From Alphaproteobacteria bacterium (GTDB lineage: Bacteria; Pseudomonadota; Alphaproteobacteria; UBA6615): a stretch of DNA of 64,000 bases. The stretch spans positions 29,834 to 93,833 of the forward strand of contig JAKUPN010000004.1 in assembly GCA_022449545.1 (NCBI GenBank). The letters are read 5' to 3'. Of this stretch, positions 28,261-37,485 are shown piece by piece. The position numbers were made by a program, and so were the translations under genes. Under the pieces are notes generated by a model. It was not told where the DNA came from, ran no database searches, and saw only the letters and a list, made by a program, of their open reading frames with translations. Positions within the stretch are counted from its first letter, which is position 1. Every line of letters starts with the position of its first letter.

Positions 28261-29019
28261 CTAGATTTGGTCTGAGGAATTACTTTCAGTCTGCCAAGTT
28301 ATGCATTTTCTTAGTACCTTATCTATTAAGAAGTAAATAGAAACTGCGATTATTGCGAGTATAAATAGGGCGGCAAACATTGCATCAGTCTGAACTCGGC
28401 CATTCATTAACAGCATATAATAACCAAGGCCTGCTGAAGAGCCTACCCATTCACCTACAACTGCGCCTATAGGGGCTACAGCTGTGGCAACTCTAAGACC
28501 TGAAGCAAACGCAGGCATTGCTGACGGTAGTCGAACTTTCCATAAAGTTGAAAACCTTGACGCCCCCATAGTCTTTGCTAATTCAAGCCATCCGGTCTCA
28601 GTTCTCCTTAGTCCATCATATAAAGCTGCAGTTACTGGAAAGTATATTATCAATGTAGCCATAATAATCTTAGGCAGCAGGCCGTAACCGAACCATAAGA
28701 CTAAAACGGGAGCTAAAGCAAAAACTGGAATTGCCTGAGATACAACCAAAACAGGAAGAAGCCATGATCTGGCTGGCCTAAAATAGACCATGCTTAAGGC
28801 ACTGATAATTCCAAAAACTGTCCCACTAAATAGACCGATGATGATTTCAAGGGTTGTTATCAAGGCATGTTTAGCTAGTTCGTCAATACGATCCATAGCT
28901 GATACCAATACACTGAGTGGGGAAGGCAGTATAAAAGGTGCCACTTGTGAGAAAGTCACAATTAACTGCCAAACAACTAATAATCCTATTAATATTATAA
29001 AGGGTCTTATTCTGCTCAT
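28261..29019 (-). CDS. thiX: ThiX-like ABC permease
   Basis: Inner-membrane permease (252 aa, about six helices) of the taurine/nitrate/thiamine-precursor class. The EAA loop is recognisable around ELAKTMGASRFSTLWKVRLP (about 147-166), which contacts the ATPase. It lies 11 bases after thiZ and 22 bases before thiY. It should import the pyrimidine precursor handed over by ThiY. Confidence 0.87.
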   Translation of the reverse strand: MSRIRPFIILIGLLVVWQLIVTFSQVAPFILPSPLSVLVSAMDRIDELAKHALITTLEIIIGLFSGTVFGIISALSMVYFRPARSWLLPVLVVSQAIPVFALAPVLVLWFGYGLLPKIIMATLIIYFPVTAALYDGLRRTETGWLELAKTMGASRFSTLWKVRLPSAMPAFASGLRVATAVAPIGAVVGEWVGSSAGLGYYMLLMNGRVQTDAMFAALFILAIIAVSIYFLIDKVLRKCITWQTESNSSDQI

Positions 29020-29030
29020 ACTACATTAAT

Positions 29031-29825
29031 CTATTTTGATTCAGTTACTGCAGTTTCGAGTTGGGAAAGTATTGATGAATGAATTTTTTGCAGGGAATAG
29101 TTACTAGGGTCTCTGGGGATGTTATCAGCTGGTTGCATCACAGGGCCAAGTTTTGCAGGTTTTCCAGACATTACAAATAAGTTGTGTCCAAGTCTTAAGG
29201 CTTCTAGTGGGTCATGCGTTACAAGCAGAACAGTTCGATTTGTGAGGAGTTTAGCAGCTAATTCCTGCAGTCTACTTCTGGTAATAGCATCAACTGAAGA
29301 AAATGGTTCATCCATTAGAACTATTGGACGGCCTTCCATCAAAGTTCGCGCTAGAGCAACTCTTTGTTTTTGCCCTCCTGATAAGATTTTTGGAAGATCG
29401 TTGCAGTATTTGTACATCCCAACGTCATTTAAAAGGGAAGACACTTTTTCTTTATTGGGTTTAATTCCTCTCAGATGGGAACCTAGTGCCACATTTTTAG
29501 ATACGCTCAGCCAAGGTAATAAAAGGTCTTGTTGTGCCATCCAGGATATTTTTTCAGTAAGAGAAGAGCCATCTGATGCTGATATTTCAGTTACCGGGTC
29601 TTTGGGCCCCAGTCCGACAATCATGCGAAGAAGGGCAGATTTTCCTACGCCGCTAGGACCTAAGATACAGGTCCACTTTCCAGCTGATATCTCGGCGGAT
29701 AGGTTTTCAAATATTGGGATGTTGGAAAAGGCTAATCTTGCATTATTTAAATAGAGTCCCACTGGAGCAGGATTCAGATTTCGTTCACTTTGATTGTTAT
29801 TCTTATGCTTTTCATCAGTATACAT
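29031..29825 (-). CDS. thiZ: ThiZ-like ABC ATPase
   Basis: ATPase subunit (264 aa) of the same importer. Walker A is LGPSGVGKS, the signature LSGGQKQRVALARTL and Walker B IVLMDEPFSSVD. A polar N-terminal tail of about 25 residues precedes the domain. The ATG is five bases after GUGGG, which is also the 3' strand of the P1 helix of the TPP riboswitch. Translation of this first gene is therefore likely blocked when thiamine pyrophosphate is bound. Confidence 0.88.
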   Translation of the reverse strand: MYTDEKHKNNNQSERNLNPAPVGLYLNNARLAFSNIPIFENLSAEISAGKWTCILGPSGVGKSALLRMIVGLGPKDPVTEISASDGSSLTEKISWMAQQDLLLPWLSVSKNVALGSHLRGIKPNKEKVSSLLNDVGMYKYCNDLPKILSGGQKQRVALARTLMEGRPIVLMDEPFSSVDAITRSRLQELAAKLLTNRTVLLVTHDPLEALRLGHNLFVMSGKPAKLGPVMQPADNIPRDPSNYSLQKIHSSILSQLETAVTESK

Positions 29826-29830
29826 TTTTG

Positions 29831-29924
29831 CCCACTCGTCCCTTCGCCAGCATTAACCGGGCAGGTTCTAGGGGTCGTCTTAGTTATTAAGACCTCTCAG
29901 CAAGTATTGGCTCCCCCAGGTGAG
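29831..29924 (-). promoter_or_regulatory. TPP riboswitch (thi box) controlling thiZXY
   Basis: Reading the minus strand, the conserved blocks of the TPP aptamer occur in order. They are GGGGGAGCC, then GCTGAGAGG (29892-29901), then GACCCCTAGAACCTG and CCGGTTAATGCTGGCGAAGGGA. CUCAC at 29920-29924 pairs with GUGGG at 29831-29835 to form P1, with one G-U pair. The 3' strand of P1 lies five bases before the thiZ ATG and doubles as the ribosome binding site. Ligand binding should close P1 and stop translation. Confidence 0.93.
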
Positions 29925-30055
29925 ATAGATAATATGTGTTCCTGAATGGGTTCTAGTCAATGGTATATTCTACTAAAATCAAAATTAGAAATAACAAATC
30001 ATGGTATTATTTATATCTTTTTATCTTTTAGGTTAAATTAAAACGTTTGCTGCTA

Positions 30056-30547
30056 ATGAAAAATATTAAACGAACAATTATTGTAATCTTATTAGTCTTA
30101 TCTTTTGAATGTATACTATTCGCTTCTTTGGGAAATTCTAAGGAAGAGATAACCTTTGAAAGGTCTAGTATTTTAATCAAGGGAGCCAAAGTAAACCATA
30201 AATTTAACATTGAGCTAGCTCTTACAAGAGTTCAACATTCTTACGGTCTTATGTATCGTGAGCAGCTAGGTAAAAATGAAGGTATGCTTTTTTTTTATAA
30301 GAAAGAAACGATTGCCACAATGTGGATGTTAAACACTTTTATTCCTCTTGATATGATATTCGTAGATTCGAAAGGAAAAATTATTTATATATTTCAAGAC
30401 ACAACGCCGTTCTCTATAGATAAGATTTCTGCTAATGGACTGGTTAGAGGTGTTTTAGAAGTAAATGCTGGAATTGTAGAGCAACTAGGAATAATAGTAG
30501 GTGATCGGCTCATTCATCCTTTATTTTTTGATGGCGATGAAAGATGA
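30056..30547 (+). CDS. DUF192 family exported protein
   Basis: A 163-residue DUF192 protein. An N-terminal signal-like helix (about 5-25) is followed by the family core: IELALTRVQHSYGLMYRE, EGMLFFY, then MWMLNTFIPLDMIFVD and GVLEVNAGIVEQLGI with GD at the end. An in-frame TTG at 30047 is possible, but the ATG gives the natural N terminus MKNIKR and a standard signal peptide. DUF192 proteins are small beta-barrels of unknown role. The gene is followed by tRNA-Pro. Confidence 0.85.
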   Translation: MKNIKRTIIVILLVLSFECILFASLGNSKEEITFERSSILIKGAKVNHKFNIELALTRVQHSYGLMYREQLGKNEGMLFFYKKETIATMWMLNTFIPLDMIFVDSKGKIIYIFQDTTPFSIDKISANGLVRGVLEVNAGIVEQLGIIVGDRLIHPLFFDGDER

Positions 30548-30664
30548 AAACTCAATATAGACAACTTATAATTTATGGATACAGAGACATAAATAATTTA
30601 TAAAGTTACTATTAGGCGTGAATTAAATTTGCCAGTAAGCAATAAAACGCCTAGAAGGGATAAA

Positions 30665-30741
30665 CGGGGCGTAGCTCAGCCTGGTAGAGCGCCTGCTTTG
30701 GGAGCAGGAAGTCGTTGGTTCGAATCCAGTCGCCCCGACCA
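30665..30741 (+). tRNA. tRNA-Pro (TGG)
   Basis: Complete cloverleaf with acceptor stem CGGGGCG/CGCCCCG, D-arm GCTCAGCCTGGTAGAGC, anticodon loop TTTGGGA with anticodon TGG, and T-arm with GGTTCGAATCC. Discriminator A and the CCA end are encoded. Confidence 0.96.
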
Positions 30742-30785
30742 GAATCCCAGCTTAATATAGGGAAAACATTTTGGGGCTTTAAATA

Positions 30786-31091
30786 ATGAGAGCGAGAATT
30801 TACAGGCCGGCTAAAACAGCTATGCAATCTGGCCAAGCGAAAACCGAGAAATGGGTTCTTGAATACGAGCCGACTAAACGCCAAGTCCTGGATCCTTTGA
30901 TGGGGTGGTCTGGAGCAGGGGATACCATGTCTCAGATTCGATTAACCTTTGATAGTTTGGAAGAAGTGGTTGCTTATGCAGATAAAAGAAATTTAATGTA
31001 TAGTGTGCAACCGCCAAAGGATAAAATTGTTAGACCCAAAGCATACGCCGCCAATTTCTCTGTATCAAGAAAGGTTCCGTGGAGTCACTAG
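30786..31091 (+). CDS. NDUFS4-like complex I accessory subunit
   Basis: A 101-residue protein of the ETC_C1_NDUFS4 family, an accessory subunit of NADH:ubiquinone oxidoreductase found in mitochondria and in Alphaproteobacteria. The motifs ARIYRPAKTAMQSGQAKT, WVLEYEP, DPLMGWSGAGDT and the C-terminal YAANFSVSRKVPW are all present. In alphaproteobacterial genomes it often lies near tRNA genes and away from the nuo operon, as here between tRNA-Pro and tRNA-Arg. It is one of the better taxonomic markers in the window. Confidence 0.92.
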   Translation: MRARIYRPAKTAMQSGQAKTEKWVLEYEPTKRQVLDPLMGWSGAGDTMSQIRLTFDSLEEVVAYADKRNLMYSVQPPKDKIVRPKAYAANFSVSRKVPWSH

Positions 31092-31150
31092 GCTTTTTAG
31101 CCTCTAAGTATAAAGGTTAATGAACTTTGGAGGTCAACTAATTACTTCGA

Positions 31151-31227
<77 letters not shown>

Positions 31228-31352
31228 TTCCTTAGGGAGGAAAGACGTTTAAGTTAAAAATGTAATGTGTTTTTTAAATTCTTTTACTACTAGTGATATC
31301 TGACTCGTAGTTAGTTTATTTTCGTAGTTAGTCTACTAAAGAAGTTTTTGAA

Positions 31353-31496
31353 ATGAAAATAGAGAAATATATACATACAGAATGTGGACTTGATAAGTAT
31401 AATAAATTAAAAAAAAATAACGGACCACTAGCATATATTAGACTTTATTGGTTCCTGTTTATCGCAACGATCAGAGATAGGTTTCTCAAATTATAG
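31353..31496 (+). CDS. possible 47-residue peptide, doubtful
   Basis: Open frame starting with ATG and ending TAG. The product is basic with an aromatic C-terminal half (LYWFLFIATIRDRFLKL). There is no ribosome site at a normal distance, and no family is recognised. It may be chance in AT-rich sequence. Confidence 0.15.
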   Translation: MKIEKYIHTECGLDKYNKLKKNNGPLAYIRLYWFLFIATIRDRFLKL

Positions 31497-31516
31497 TTTG
31501 TTGGTTAGATGTACAG

Positions 31517-31603
31517 ATGCAAAAATTAATTTTTATATTTATTATGATAAATTTGCTCAGCGGTTGTTCTGCTTTGCGCACTGTTGTTTGGGTATTAACA
31601 TAG
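31517..31603 (+). CDS. possible tiny lipoprotein (28 aa)
   Basis: The frame encodes a basic start (MQK), ten or so hydrophobic residues and a good lipobox, LSGC, at residues 14-17, then only eleven more residues to the stop. That is the layout of entericidin-like small lipoproteins, though shorter. No convincing ribosome site is seen, so expression is doubtful. Confidence 0.25.
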   Translation: MQKLIFIFIMINLLSGCSALRTVVWVLT

Positions 31604-31766
31604 AAAGCTAATACTTTTGATATATCAAAATTATTTTAAAACTCTTTTTTTATTCTATTAATTATCTAATGTATGGATCCCCATACTAATATAATAAGAT
31701 ATTTATTTGTTATGAATTCTTTTCTGGGTAGTAATATTTTTTTGGTAAGATTGGAATAAGTTACCA

Positions 31767-33005
31767 GTGTTAAAACAAATATTCTGGGTTTTTATTGTGC
31801 TTTTAATCGGGATCGGAGGCTATCTTTTCCTTGAAAGATCTCAGCCTGGAGTTCCGGAACGCCTGTCTTTTGAGAAAGAATGGGCCGTAGATACAATTAG
31901 GGTTGTGAAAACTGATTTACAACCGACGCTATATCTATCAGGTAAAATAGTTGCCGCCAGGGAGGCTGACTTAAGGCCCTTTGTGGAGGGTAGAATTATT
32001 GAAATTGGAGATAATTTTAAGGAAGGTGGCATAGTATCTCGAGGGGAGATTCTGTTAGCAATTGATCCATTTAACTTTAAAGCATCGTTGTCTGATGCTA
32101 AAGCGGCGTTATTAGAGAATAGATCATCCAAAGATGAGGTCCTGGTACAAATAAGAAAAAATCAAGCATTAAGTGAAACCTATAAAAAACAAGAAGAGTT
32201 ACGGAAACTAGAACTTGAGAGACGGGTCACTTTATCTGGAGAAGGTATTATTTCGAAGAAGGCAAATGATGATTCGAACTTTCTCTATCTAACTTCCAGA
32301 CAGCTTCGTATTAGTAATGATTATGAAACTCAGAGACTTAAAGCTAAAATTAAAAGATTAGATGCAGCTATATTAAGGTCAGAGGTAAGGGTTGATATAG
32401 CTAAACGCAACCTAGATGAGACCCTTTTGAGAGCACCGTTTGATGGCGTTCTTACCGATATATCTGTTGCAATTGGTAAGTGGGTGAATTCAAGGGATTA
32501 TGTAGCTCAGATTATTGATAATATTAATTTAGAGGTGTTGTTTCATATGAGTGATGAACAATACGGAAGAATAACATCCCTTGGTAAACTCACTGGTCGT
32601 CCGGCATTGATTGTCTGGAATTCAGGCGTTAACACGATCGAACTGGAGTCTACTTTAAATAGAACTGAAGGTGAATTTGATGCAGCATCAGGTGGGGTAT
32701 GGGTCTATGCCTCTATTCATCCGAATAATAAACTAAAGGATCTTCGACCAGGAGCTTTTGTACAAACTAAAACACCAGATATTGTGTATCCAAATTCCTT
32801 TAGGGTTTTGGAATCTGCTATATATTCTGATGATACTCTATTCCTTTTTAATAAAGGACGGCTCGAGGAACGTGTCGTAAAAGTTGTGGCTCGTGATGGA
32901 GAACATTTAATTATAACTGGAGACATACAGGATGGAGACTTGATTGTTACTACACGCATACCAGAAGTTGCACCAGGCCTGAAAGTTAGAACAAACTTAG
33001 AGTAG
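31767..33005 (+). CDS. RND efflux periplasmic adaptor (membrane fusion protein)
   Basis: A 412-residue adaptor of the HlyD/MFP type. An N-terminal membrane anchor (about 4-22) is followed by the split biotinyl-lipoyl domain: LRPFVEGRIIEIGDNFKEGG in the first half and LDETLLRAPFDGVLTDI in the second. A long helical hairpin (about 110-210) lies between them. The beta-barrel and membrane-proximal domains follow. The start is GTG with a weak ribosome site. It would link the RND pump encoded next to an outer-membrane channel, for which no gene is present in the window. Confidence 0.88.
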   Translation: MLKQIFWVFIVLLIGIGGYLFLERSQPGVPERLSFEKEWAVDTIRVVKTDLQPTLYLSGKIVAAREADLRPFVEGRIIEIGDNFKEGGIVSRGEILLAIDPFNFKASLSDAKAALLENRSSKDEVLVQIRKNQALSETYKKQEELRKLELERRVTLSGEGIISKKANDDSNFLYLTSRQLRISNDYETQRLKAKIKRLDAAILRSEVRVDIAKRNLDETLLRAPFDGVLTDISVAIGKWVNSRDYVAQIIDNINLEVLFHMSDEQYGRITSLGKLTGRPALIVWNSGVNTIELESTLNRTEGEFDAASGGVWVYASIHPNNKLKDLRPGAFVQTKTPDIVYPNSFRVLESAIYSDDTLFLFNKGRLEERVVKVVARDGEHLIITGDIQDGDLIVTTRIPEVAPGLKVRTNLE

Positions 33006-33013
33006 CTGAAGTC

Positions 33014-36000
33014 GTGACTGGCAAACTAGATAGCAAATCCATATCATATGCTGAAAAAGTTGAATCCCGGGGCTTGATTTCAGTTTTTGCCCGCCATCCC
33101 ACTGCTTCTAATTTGCTCATAGTTATTATGTTGATTGCAGGTCTCGTAGGGACCTGGCGGATGAATACTCAATTCTTTCCTAATTTTGGCCTTGATATTA
33201 TCGTCGTTAATGTAAAGTGGAATGGTGCAAGTGCCCAAGATGTTGACTTATCAATTGTACAATCAATTGAGTCAGAAACACGATTCTTAGATGAAGTAAA
33301 ACGTGTTAAGTCTACGGCAAGAGAGGGGTCTGCTTCAATTATAGTTGAGTTTAATCAGGGTGCAGATATGCAGGCTGCATTGGCAAATGTCGAAGCTGCC
33401 GTGGGGCAGGCAACCTCGCTACCGATGGATAGCGTAGCTCCAAAAACCACTCGTGTTGTACGTTATGATACAATAGCTAGGTTAGGGTTGTCAGGGCCTT
33501 ATACAGAAGAATCGTTAAGGTACTTTGCAAAGCGAATGCGTAACGAGATGATGAATCTTGGTATAGATCGAGTTACTTTTTCTGGCTTAAGAGATCCAGA
33601 GATATGGGTTGAGGTTGATCCTTATAAACTAAGATCACTAGACCTATCACTTTCTGAAGTTGCACAGTCTATATCAAGAGTGTCTCAAGATATTCCCTCT
33701 GGAGAAACTGGCAGTGGGGCCAGGCAAATCCGTAGTTTGGGGCTTAAGGATTCTGCGTCCGGTATTTCTAAGATATCAATCAAAAATAATGATCGAGGTG
33801 GTAAGCTTTATATTTCTGATATTGCTGTTGTCCATGAGACTTTTGATAATGAACAGGTAACTGTAAGCAGCTCTGGGCTACCAGCTATAGAACTTAAAGT
33901 TCAGAGAGCAACAACAGCGGATAGTCTTAAAACTGCAAAAATATTAGATAAATATCTAGACAATCTAAGCTCAACTTTACCATCAGACTTAAGTGTCGTT
34001 AAGTATGGAGTTGAAAGTAATCTCGTAAAGGAGAGAATTTGGCTTTTGATAAAGAACGGTTTAGGAGGACTTGTCTTAGTGATTCTTATACTGTTTATTT
34101 TTTTAAATGCCAAAGTAGCCCTTTGGGTTGGAATAGGAATTCCAGCGGCCTTAATGGCCGCTTTGGCTGTTATGTCTTTAACCGGGCAGTCAATTAATAT
34201 GATTAGCTTATTTGCACTAATTCTGGTTCTTGGAATTGTTGTAGATGACGCGATTGTTGTAGGTGAACACGCAGAATATTTGCATCGAAAAGGGCTTTCA
34301 GCACTTGAAGCTGCAGAGACAAGCGCTTGGAGAATGTCTGCACCAGTATTTAGTTCTACGTTAACAACTATTGCTACATTTCTGCCTTTGTTCTTAATAG
34401 GGGATGTTATAGGAGCCATAATTATGGCTATTCCATTAGCTGTTTGCGCAGCTCTGTCAGCTAGTCTGTTTGAGTGTTTTTTAGCCCTTCCTGGACATAT
34501 GAGGTCAGCTCTATCCTCAACAAAAGAAAAAACATCAGGTTTAAGGGTTAAGTTTAACCGTGCTTTTGATGAATTTCGTGATGGTTTTTTTCGAAAATGC
34601 TTAGCGTGGGCTATAAGGTTGCGGTACCTAACTATTTCCCTATCTATCTGTGCGCTTGTTTTATCAGTAGGCTTAGTAACAGGAGGAAGGGTAGGATTTA
34701 CTTTTTTTCCTTCGGTAGAAGCAGATATAGTTTATGCAAATTTTAGACTAGTGCCAGGTAGTGGCCGCACTGTAACAGAGTCTGCGGTAAACAAAATAGA
34801 GTTGGCAGCCTATATGGTTGAGAAAGAATTAGGTTTCTTACCTAATGCTCTCATCGTGAAAACAGTAGCAAAAGCAGGACGAACCAGTGGTAGTTTTCAG
34901 TCGGGTCAGAACTATGGCGATGAAGTAGGTTCTATTTTCCTCGAACTAATACCTGCGGATATACGTGATGTGAGAACCAAAGATTTTTTGAAAAAATGGA
35001 GAGAAAAACTTCCCTATATTGCTGGTTTAGACACAATTTCTATAAAGCCAGCACAAGGAGGCCCTCCGGGACGTGAATTAGATATTAGGGTTTCTGGGGG
35101 TCAACCCGAAACACTCAAACGAGTAGCAATACAAATACGCAACTTGCTGGAATCCTATCCGGGAGTTGATTCTATTGATGATGATTTACCTTTTGGAAAA
35201 TCAGAAATTGTTATGAAAGTAACGGAAAAGGGTAAATCTCTTGGGTACACTACGGAGTCAGTCGCCACCCAAGTTAGACATGCATATTCTGGGGTGATAG
35301 CAAAACGTTTTGCCCGCGATGATGATGAAGTCCTTATTCGGGTTCGACTTAATAAAAAAATTCTCTCTACCAAATCTTTAGGTGATCTTAATTTAATTTC
35401 CCCCAAAGGGATTAATACTCCCCTATCAGAAGTGGTGAGGTTTATTGAGAAAACAGGTTTTGCCCTAGTTCGACGTGAGAATGGTATGCGTCAGGTTGCT
35501 ATTACTGCTGAAATTGATGAAACGCTTACTAGTAGTGGTAAAGTTATTGGCAATTTAGAAAGAGATGGGATTTATTCGATATCCGAATCTGAAGGTCTAA
35601 AAATACATTTTTCTGGAAAAGCTGAGGAACAGGCAGAAACATTCGAAGATATGACAATCGGAGCTATAGTTGGCCTGATCCTTATGTATCTTGTCCTGTC
35701 TTGGGTTTTTTCAAGCTTTTTAAGGCCATTTGCGGTTATGGCAATAATCCCATTTGGTCTTATAGGTGCTATAATAGGGCACTGGATTATGGGCTTTGAT
35801 TTAACGATTTTATCAATGATAAGTTTACTTGGGTTATCAGGTATAGCAGTTAATGATTCAATAGTATTAATTACTACGATCGATAACCGGATTAAAGGTG
35901 GGGAAGTAATCCAAGTGGCAGTTTGTGAAGGGACTATCGACAGACTAAGGGCAGTCCTATTAACTTCTCTAACCACTATTGGAGGTCTGGCTCCTTTGAT

Positions 36001-36166
36001 GCTGGAGACGAGTTTGCAAGCAAGATTTTTAATTCCAATGGCGACAACTATAGTGTTCGGATTAATGGTAGTAACGTTGTTGGTATTGTTTTTGGTTCCA
36101 GCATTGGTGATGGTAGGAGATGATTTTAAAAATATCAGAATGACCTATAAAAAGGCTTATAATTAA
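33014..36166 (+). CDS. RND efflux permease
   Basis: Inner-membrane pump of 1050 residues, the usual size for the AcrB/MexB superfamily. The first helix is near residues 33-50. Helix four carries LGIVVDDAIVVGEHAEYL with the paired aspartates of the proton relay. The matching second-half segment is LLGLSGIAVNDSIVLITTI. Two large periplasmic loops follow helices 1 and 7. GTG start, eight bases after the adaptor stop. Substrate unknown; drugs, bile-like compounds or lipids are all possible for this family. Confidence 0.9.
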   Translation: MTGKLDSKSISYAEKVESRGLISVFARHPTASNLLIVIMLIAGLVGTWRMNTQFFPNFGLDIIVVNVKWNGASAQDVDLSIVQSIESETRFLDEVKRVKSTAREGSASIIVEFNQGADMQAALANVEAAVGQATSLPMDSVAPKTTRVVRYDTIARLGLSGPYTEESLRYFAKRMRNEMMNLGIDRVTFSGLRDPEIWVEVDPYKLRSLDLSLSEVAQSISRVSQDIPSGETGSGARQIRSLGLKDSASGISKISIKNNDRGGKLYISDIAVVHETFDNEQVTVSSSGLPAIELKVQRATTADSLKTAKILDKYLDNLSSTLPSDLSVVKYGVESNLVKERIWLLIKNGLGGLVLVILILFIFLNAKVALWVGIGIPAALMAALAVMSLTGQSINMISLFALILVLGIVVDDAIVVGEHAEYLHRKGLSALEAAETSAWRMSAPVFSSTLTTIATFLPLFLIGDVIGAIIMAIPLAVCAALSASLFECFLALPGHMRSALSSTKEKTSGLRVKFNRAFDEFRDGFFRKCLAWAIRLRYLTISLSICALVLSVGLVTGGRVGFTFFPSVEADIVYANFRLVPGSGRTVTESAVNKIELAAYMVEKELGFLPNALIVKTVAKAGRTSGSFQSGQNYGDEVGSIFLELIPADIRDVRTKDFLKKWREKLPYIAGLDTISIKPAQGGPPGRELDIRVSGGQPETLKRVAIQIRNLLESYPGVDSIDDDLPFGKSEIVMKVTEKGKSLGYTTESVATQVRHAYSGVIAKRFARDDDEVLIRVRLNKKILSTKSLGDLNLISPKGINTPLSEVVRFIEKTGFALVRRENGMRQVAITAEIDETLTSSGKVIGNLERDGIYSISESEGLKIHFSGKAEEQAETFEDMTIGAIVGLILMYLVLSWVFSSFLRPFAVMAIIPFGLIGAIIGHWIMGFDLTILSMISLLGLSGIAVNDSIVLITTIDNRIKGGEVIQVAVCEGTIDRLRAVLLTSLTTIGGLAPLMLETSLQARFLIPMATTIVFGLMVVTLLVLFLVPALVMVGDDFKNIRMTYKKAYN

Positions 36167-36341
36167 AGCCTTATTGTTATTGTAAGGTTTTTATGACTTT
36201 AAGAGAATTTACACTTCACATGAGACGCTAGTAATATTAACTTTAAAGTTAAAATTGAAATAAGGTTGTGTGTTAACTTTTTTAATTAATGAGAGCCTTA
36301 TTTAGAACTAAATTTTTTCATATTAATTAGGAGACCACAAA

Positions 36342-36746
36342 ATGTATGCATTTGATTTGGGAGAAGAACAAGAGTTTGACCCAAAGCGCCATGTTGAGAA
36401 AATTTTAGGAACAGATGGTGATGGTGATTTCACTGTAGCTTGTTGGGAACCAGGCCAAGTAAGCCCAAATCATTGTCATCCAGAAGCTACAGAGATTTAT
36501 TTTTGCTTCGAAGGTGGAGGCACTATGTTGACTGCCGATGGCGAAACGGAAGTAAAACCAGGAGCATTTGTCGTACATCCACCTGGAGAGGTTCATGAGT
36601 ATACTAATGGTCCAACGCGCACTCTCCTTTTTCGTGTTAGGTATGGAGGGGATACAGCATCTCGCTGCTTAGACTGGCCTACTAATCCTGAATGGCGAGC
36701 GAGTGCTTCCGATGTTGAATATTTTGGTGAAAATCCAACTAGATAA
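36342..36746 (+). CDS. cupin-domain protein
   Basis: Single-domain cupin (134 aa). Motif 1 is NHCHPEATEIYFCFEGGG, giving the two histidines and glutamate that bind a metal. Motif 2 is GAFVVHPPGEVHEYTN with the third histidine. A GGAG site precedes the ATG. It stands alone, convergent with the CoA-transferase genes. Possible roles include an isomerase, dioxygenase or binding protein; the sequence does not decide. Confidence 0.82.
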   Translation: MYAFDLGEEQEFDPKRHVEKILGTDGDGDFTVACWEPGQVSPNHCHPEATEIYFCFEGGGTMLTADGETEVKPGAFVVHPPGEVHEYTNGPTRTLLFRVRYGGDTASRCLDWPTNPEWRASASDVEYFGENPTR

Positions 36747-36796
36747 CTTTCTTTTTTAATACTATTTGATTGCTCACTAAACTTAAAAACTGGATT

Positions 36797-37471
36797 TTAT
36801 AAGTTCAGTTGTATTTCTTGAACTTTTTCTATGTTTAAGTGGGCACCAGTAGCCGATTGTACATCATCAGGGGTAACTCCGGGGGCTACGGCCTCCAAAA
36901 CCAGCTCGTTGGTTTCAACAGATACTATGGCCATATCAGTATAAATTTTGGACACGACACCACCTGCTGTAAGGGGGTAGGTTCGTTCAGCTATAATTTT
37001 GGGATCTCCCTCTCGAGTGGTATGCGTCATCATCACATATACCCTTTTTGCGCCAGCCGCGATGTCCATCGCTCCCCCCACGCTACCTGACTTTTGATGC
37101 GGAAGTCGCCAATTACATAGGTCACCATTAGCTGCCACTTGAAACGCACCTAATACTGCGCAGTCTAGTCGTCCCCCACGTGCAATAGCAAATGAGTCAA
37201 TATGATTAACGTATGCTCCACCCGGAATTAGGGTTACTAAACCCTTGCCTGCACTTATTAGGTCTAATTCTTCTTCTCCTGGAAGAGGGGGTGGACCCAT
37301 GCCCACAACACCGTTTTCGCTGTGGAACATTATATCGCAATGTGACGGAATATATGATGGAATGAGCGTTGGCATGCCAATACCCAAATTTACCAGCCAC
37401 CCATCTTCTAAATCTTTAGCTACGCAGGCAGCTATTTGTTCACGGGTCAGTAAGTTTTTGTTATCTATCAT
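36797..37471 (-). CDS. CoA-transferase subunit B
   Basis: Beta subunit of a 3-oxoacid or 3-oxoadipate-type CoA-transferase. The catalytic glutamate is in HSENGVVGMGPPP (about residues 45-57 of the 224-residue product). The later GGAMDIAAGAKRVYVMM segment is also diagnostic. The ATG at 37471 has GGA a short distance upstream; an in-frame TTG at 37489 would overlap the subunit A stop by four bases and cannot be excluded. With subunit A it would activate or deactivate an acid as its CoA ester in the catabolic cluster. Confidence 0.87.
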   Translation of the reverse strand: MIDNKNLLTREQIAACVAKDLEDGWLVNLGIGMPTLIPSYIPSHCDIMFHSENGVVGMGPPPLPGEEELDLISAGKGLVTLIPGGAYVNHIDSFAIARGGRLDCAVLGAFQVAANGDLCNWRLPHQKSGSVGGAMDIAAGAKRVYVMMTHTTREGDPKIIAERTYPLTAGGVVSKIYTDMAIVSVETNELVLEAVAPGVTPDDVQSATGAHLNIEKVQEIQLNL

Positions 37472-37485
37472 GTTATTTTCCAGAA

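Larger units (their letters stand above)
31228..31766. other. 539-base AT-rich gap
   Basis: The longest stretch without a clear gene. It is strongly AT-rich with A and T runs. No RNA gene, repeat array or hairpin stands out. It contains only two short open frames, listed separately at low confidence, and must include the promoter of the RND efflux pair. Confidence 0.5.

Noticed and set aside
29119..29754. 211-codon open frame on the plus strand
   Set aside because: Antisense to the conserved ATPase domain of thiZ; composition (Ser- and Arg-rich) is that of a shadow frame.
30651..30884. 77-codon frame on the minus strand covering tRNA-Pro
   Set aside because: It overlaps the tRNA and the start of the NDUFS4-like gene, both certain; the frame is a by-product.
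33901..34419. 172-codon open frame on the minus strand
   Set aside because: It lies wholly inside the RND permease gene, antisense to a conserved helix region; no ribosome site, no family features.
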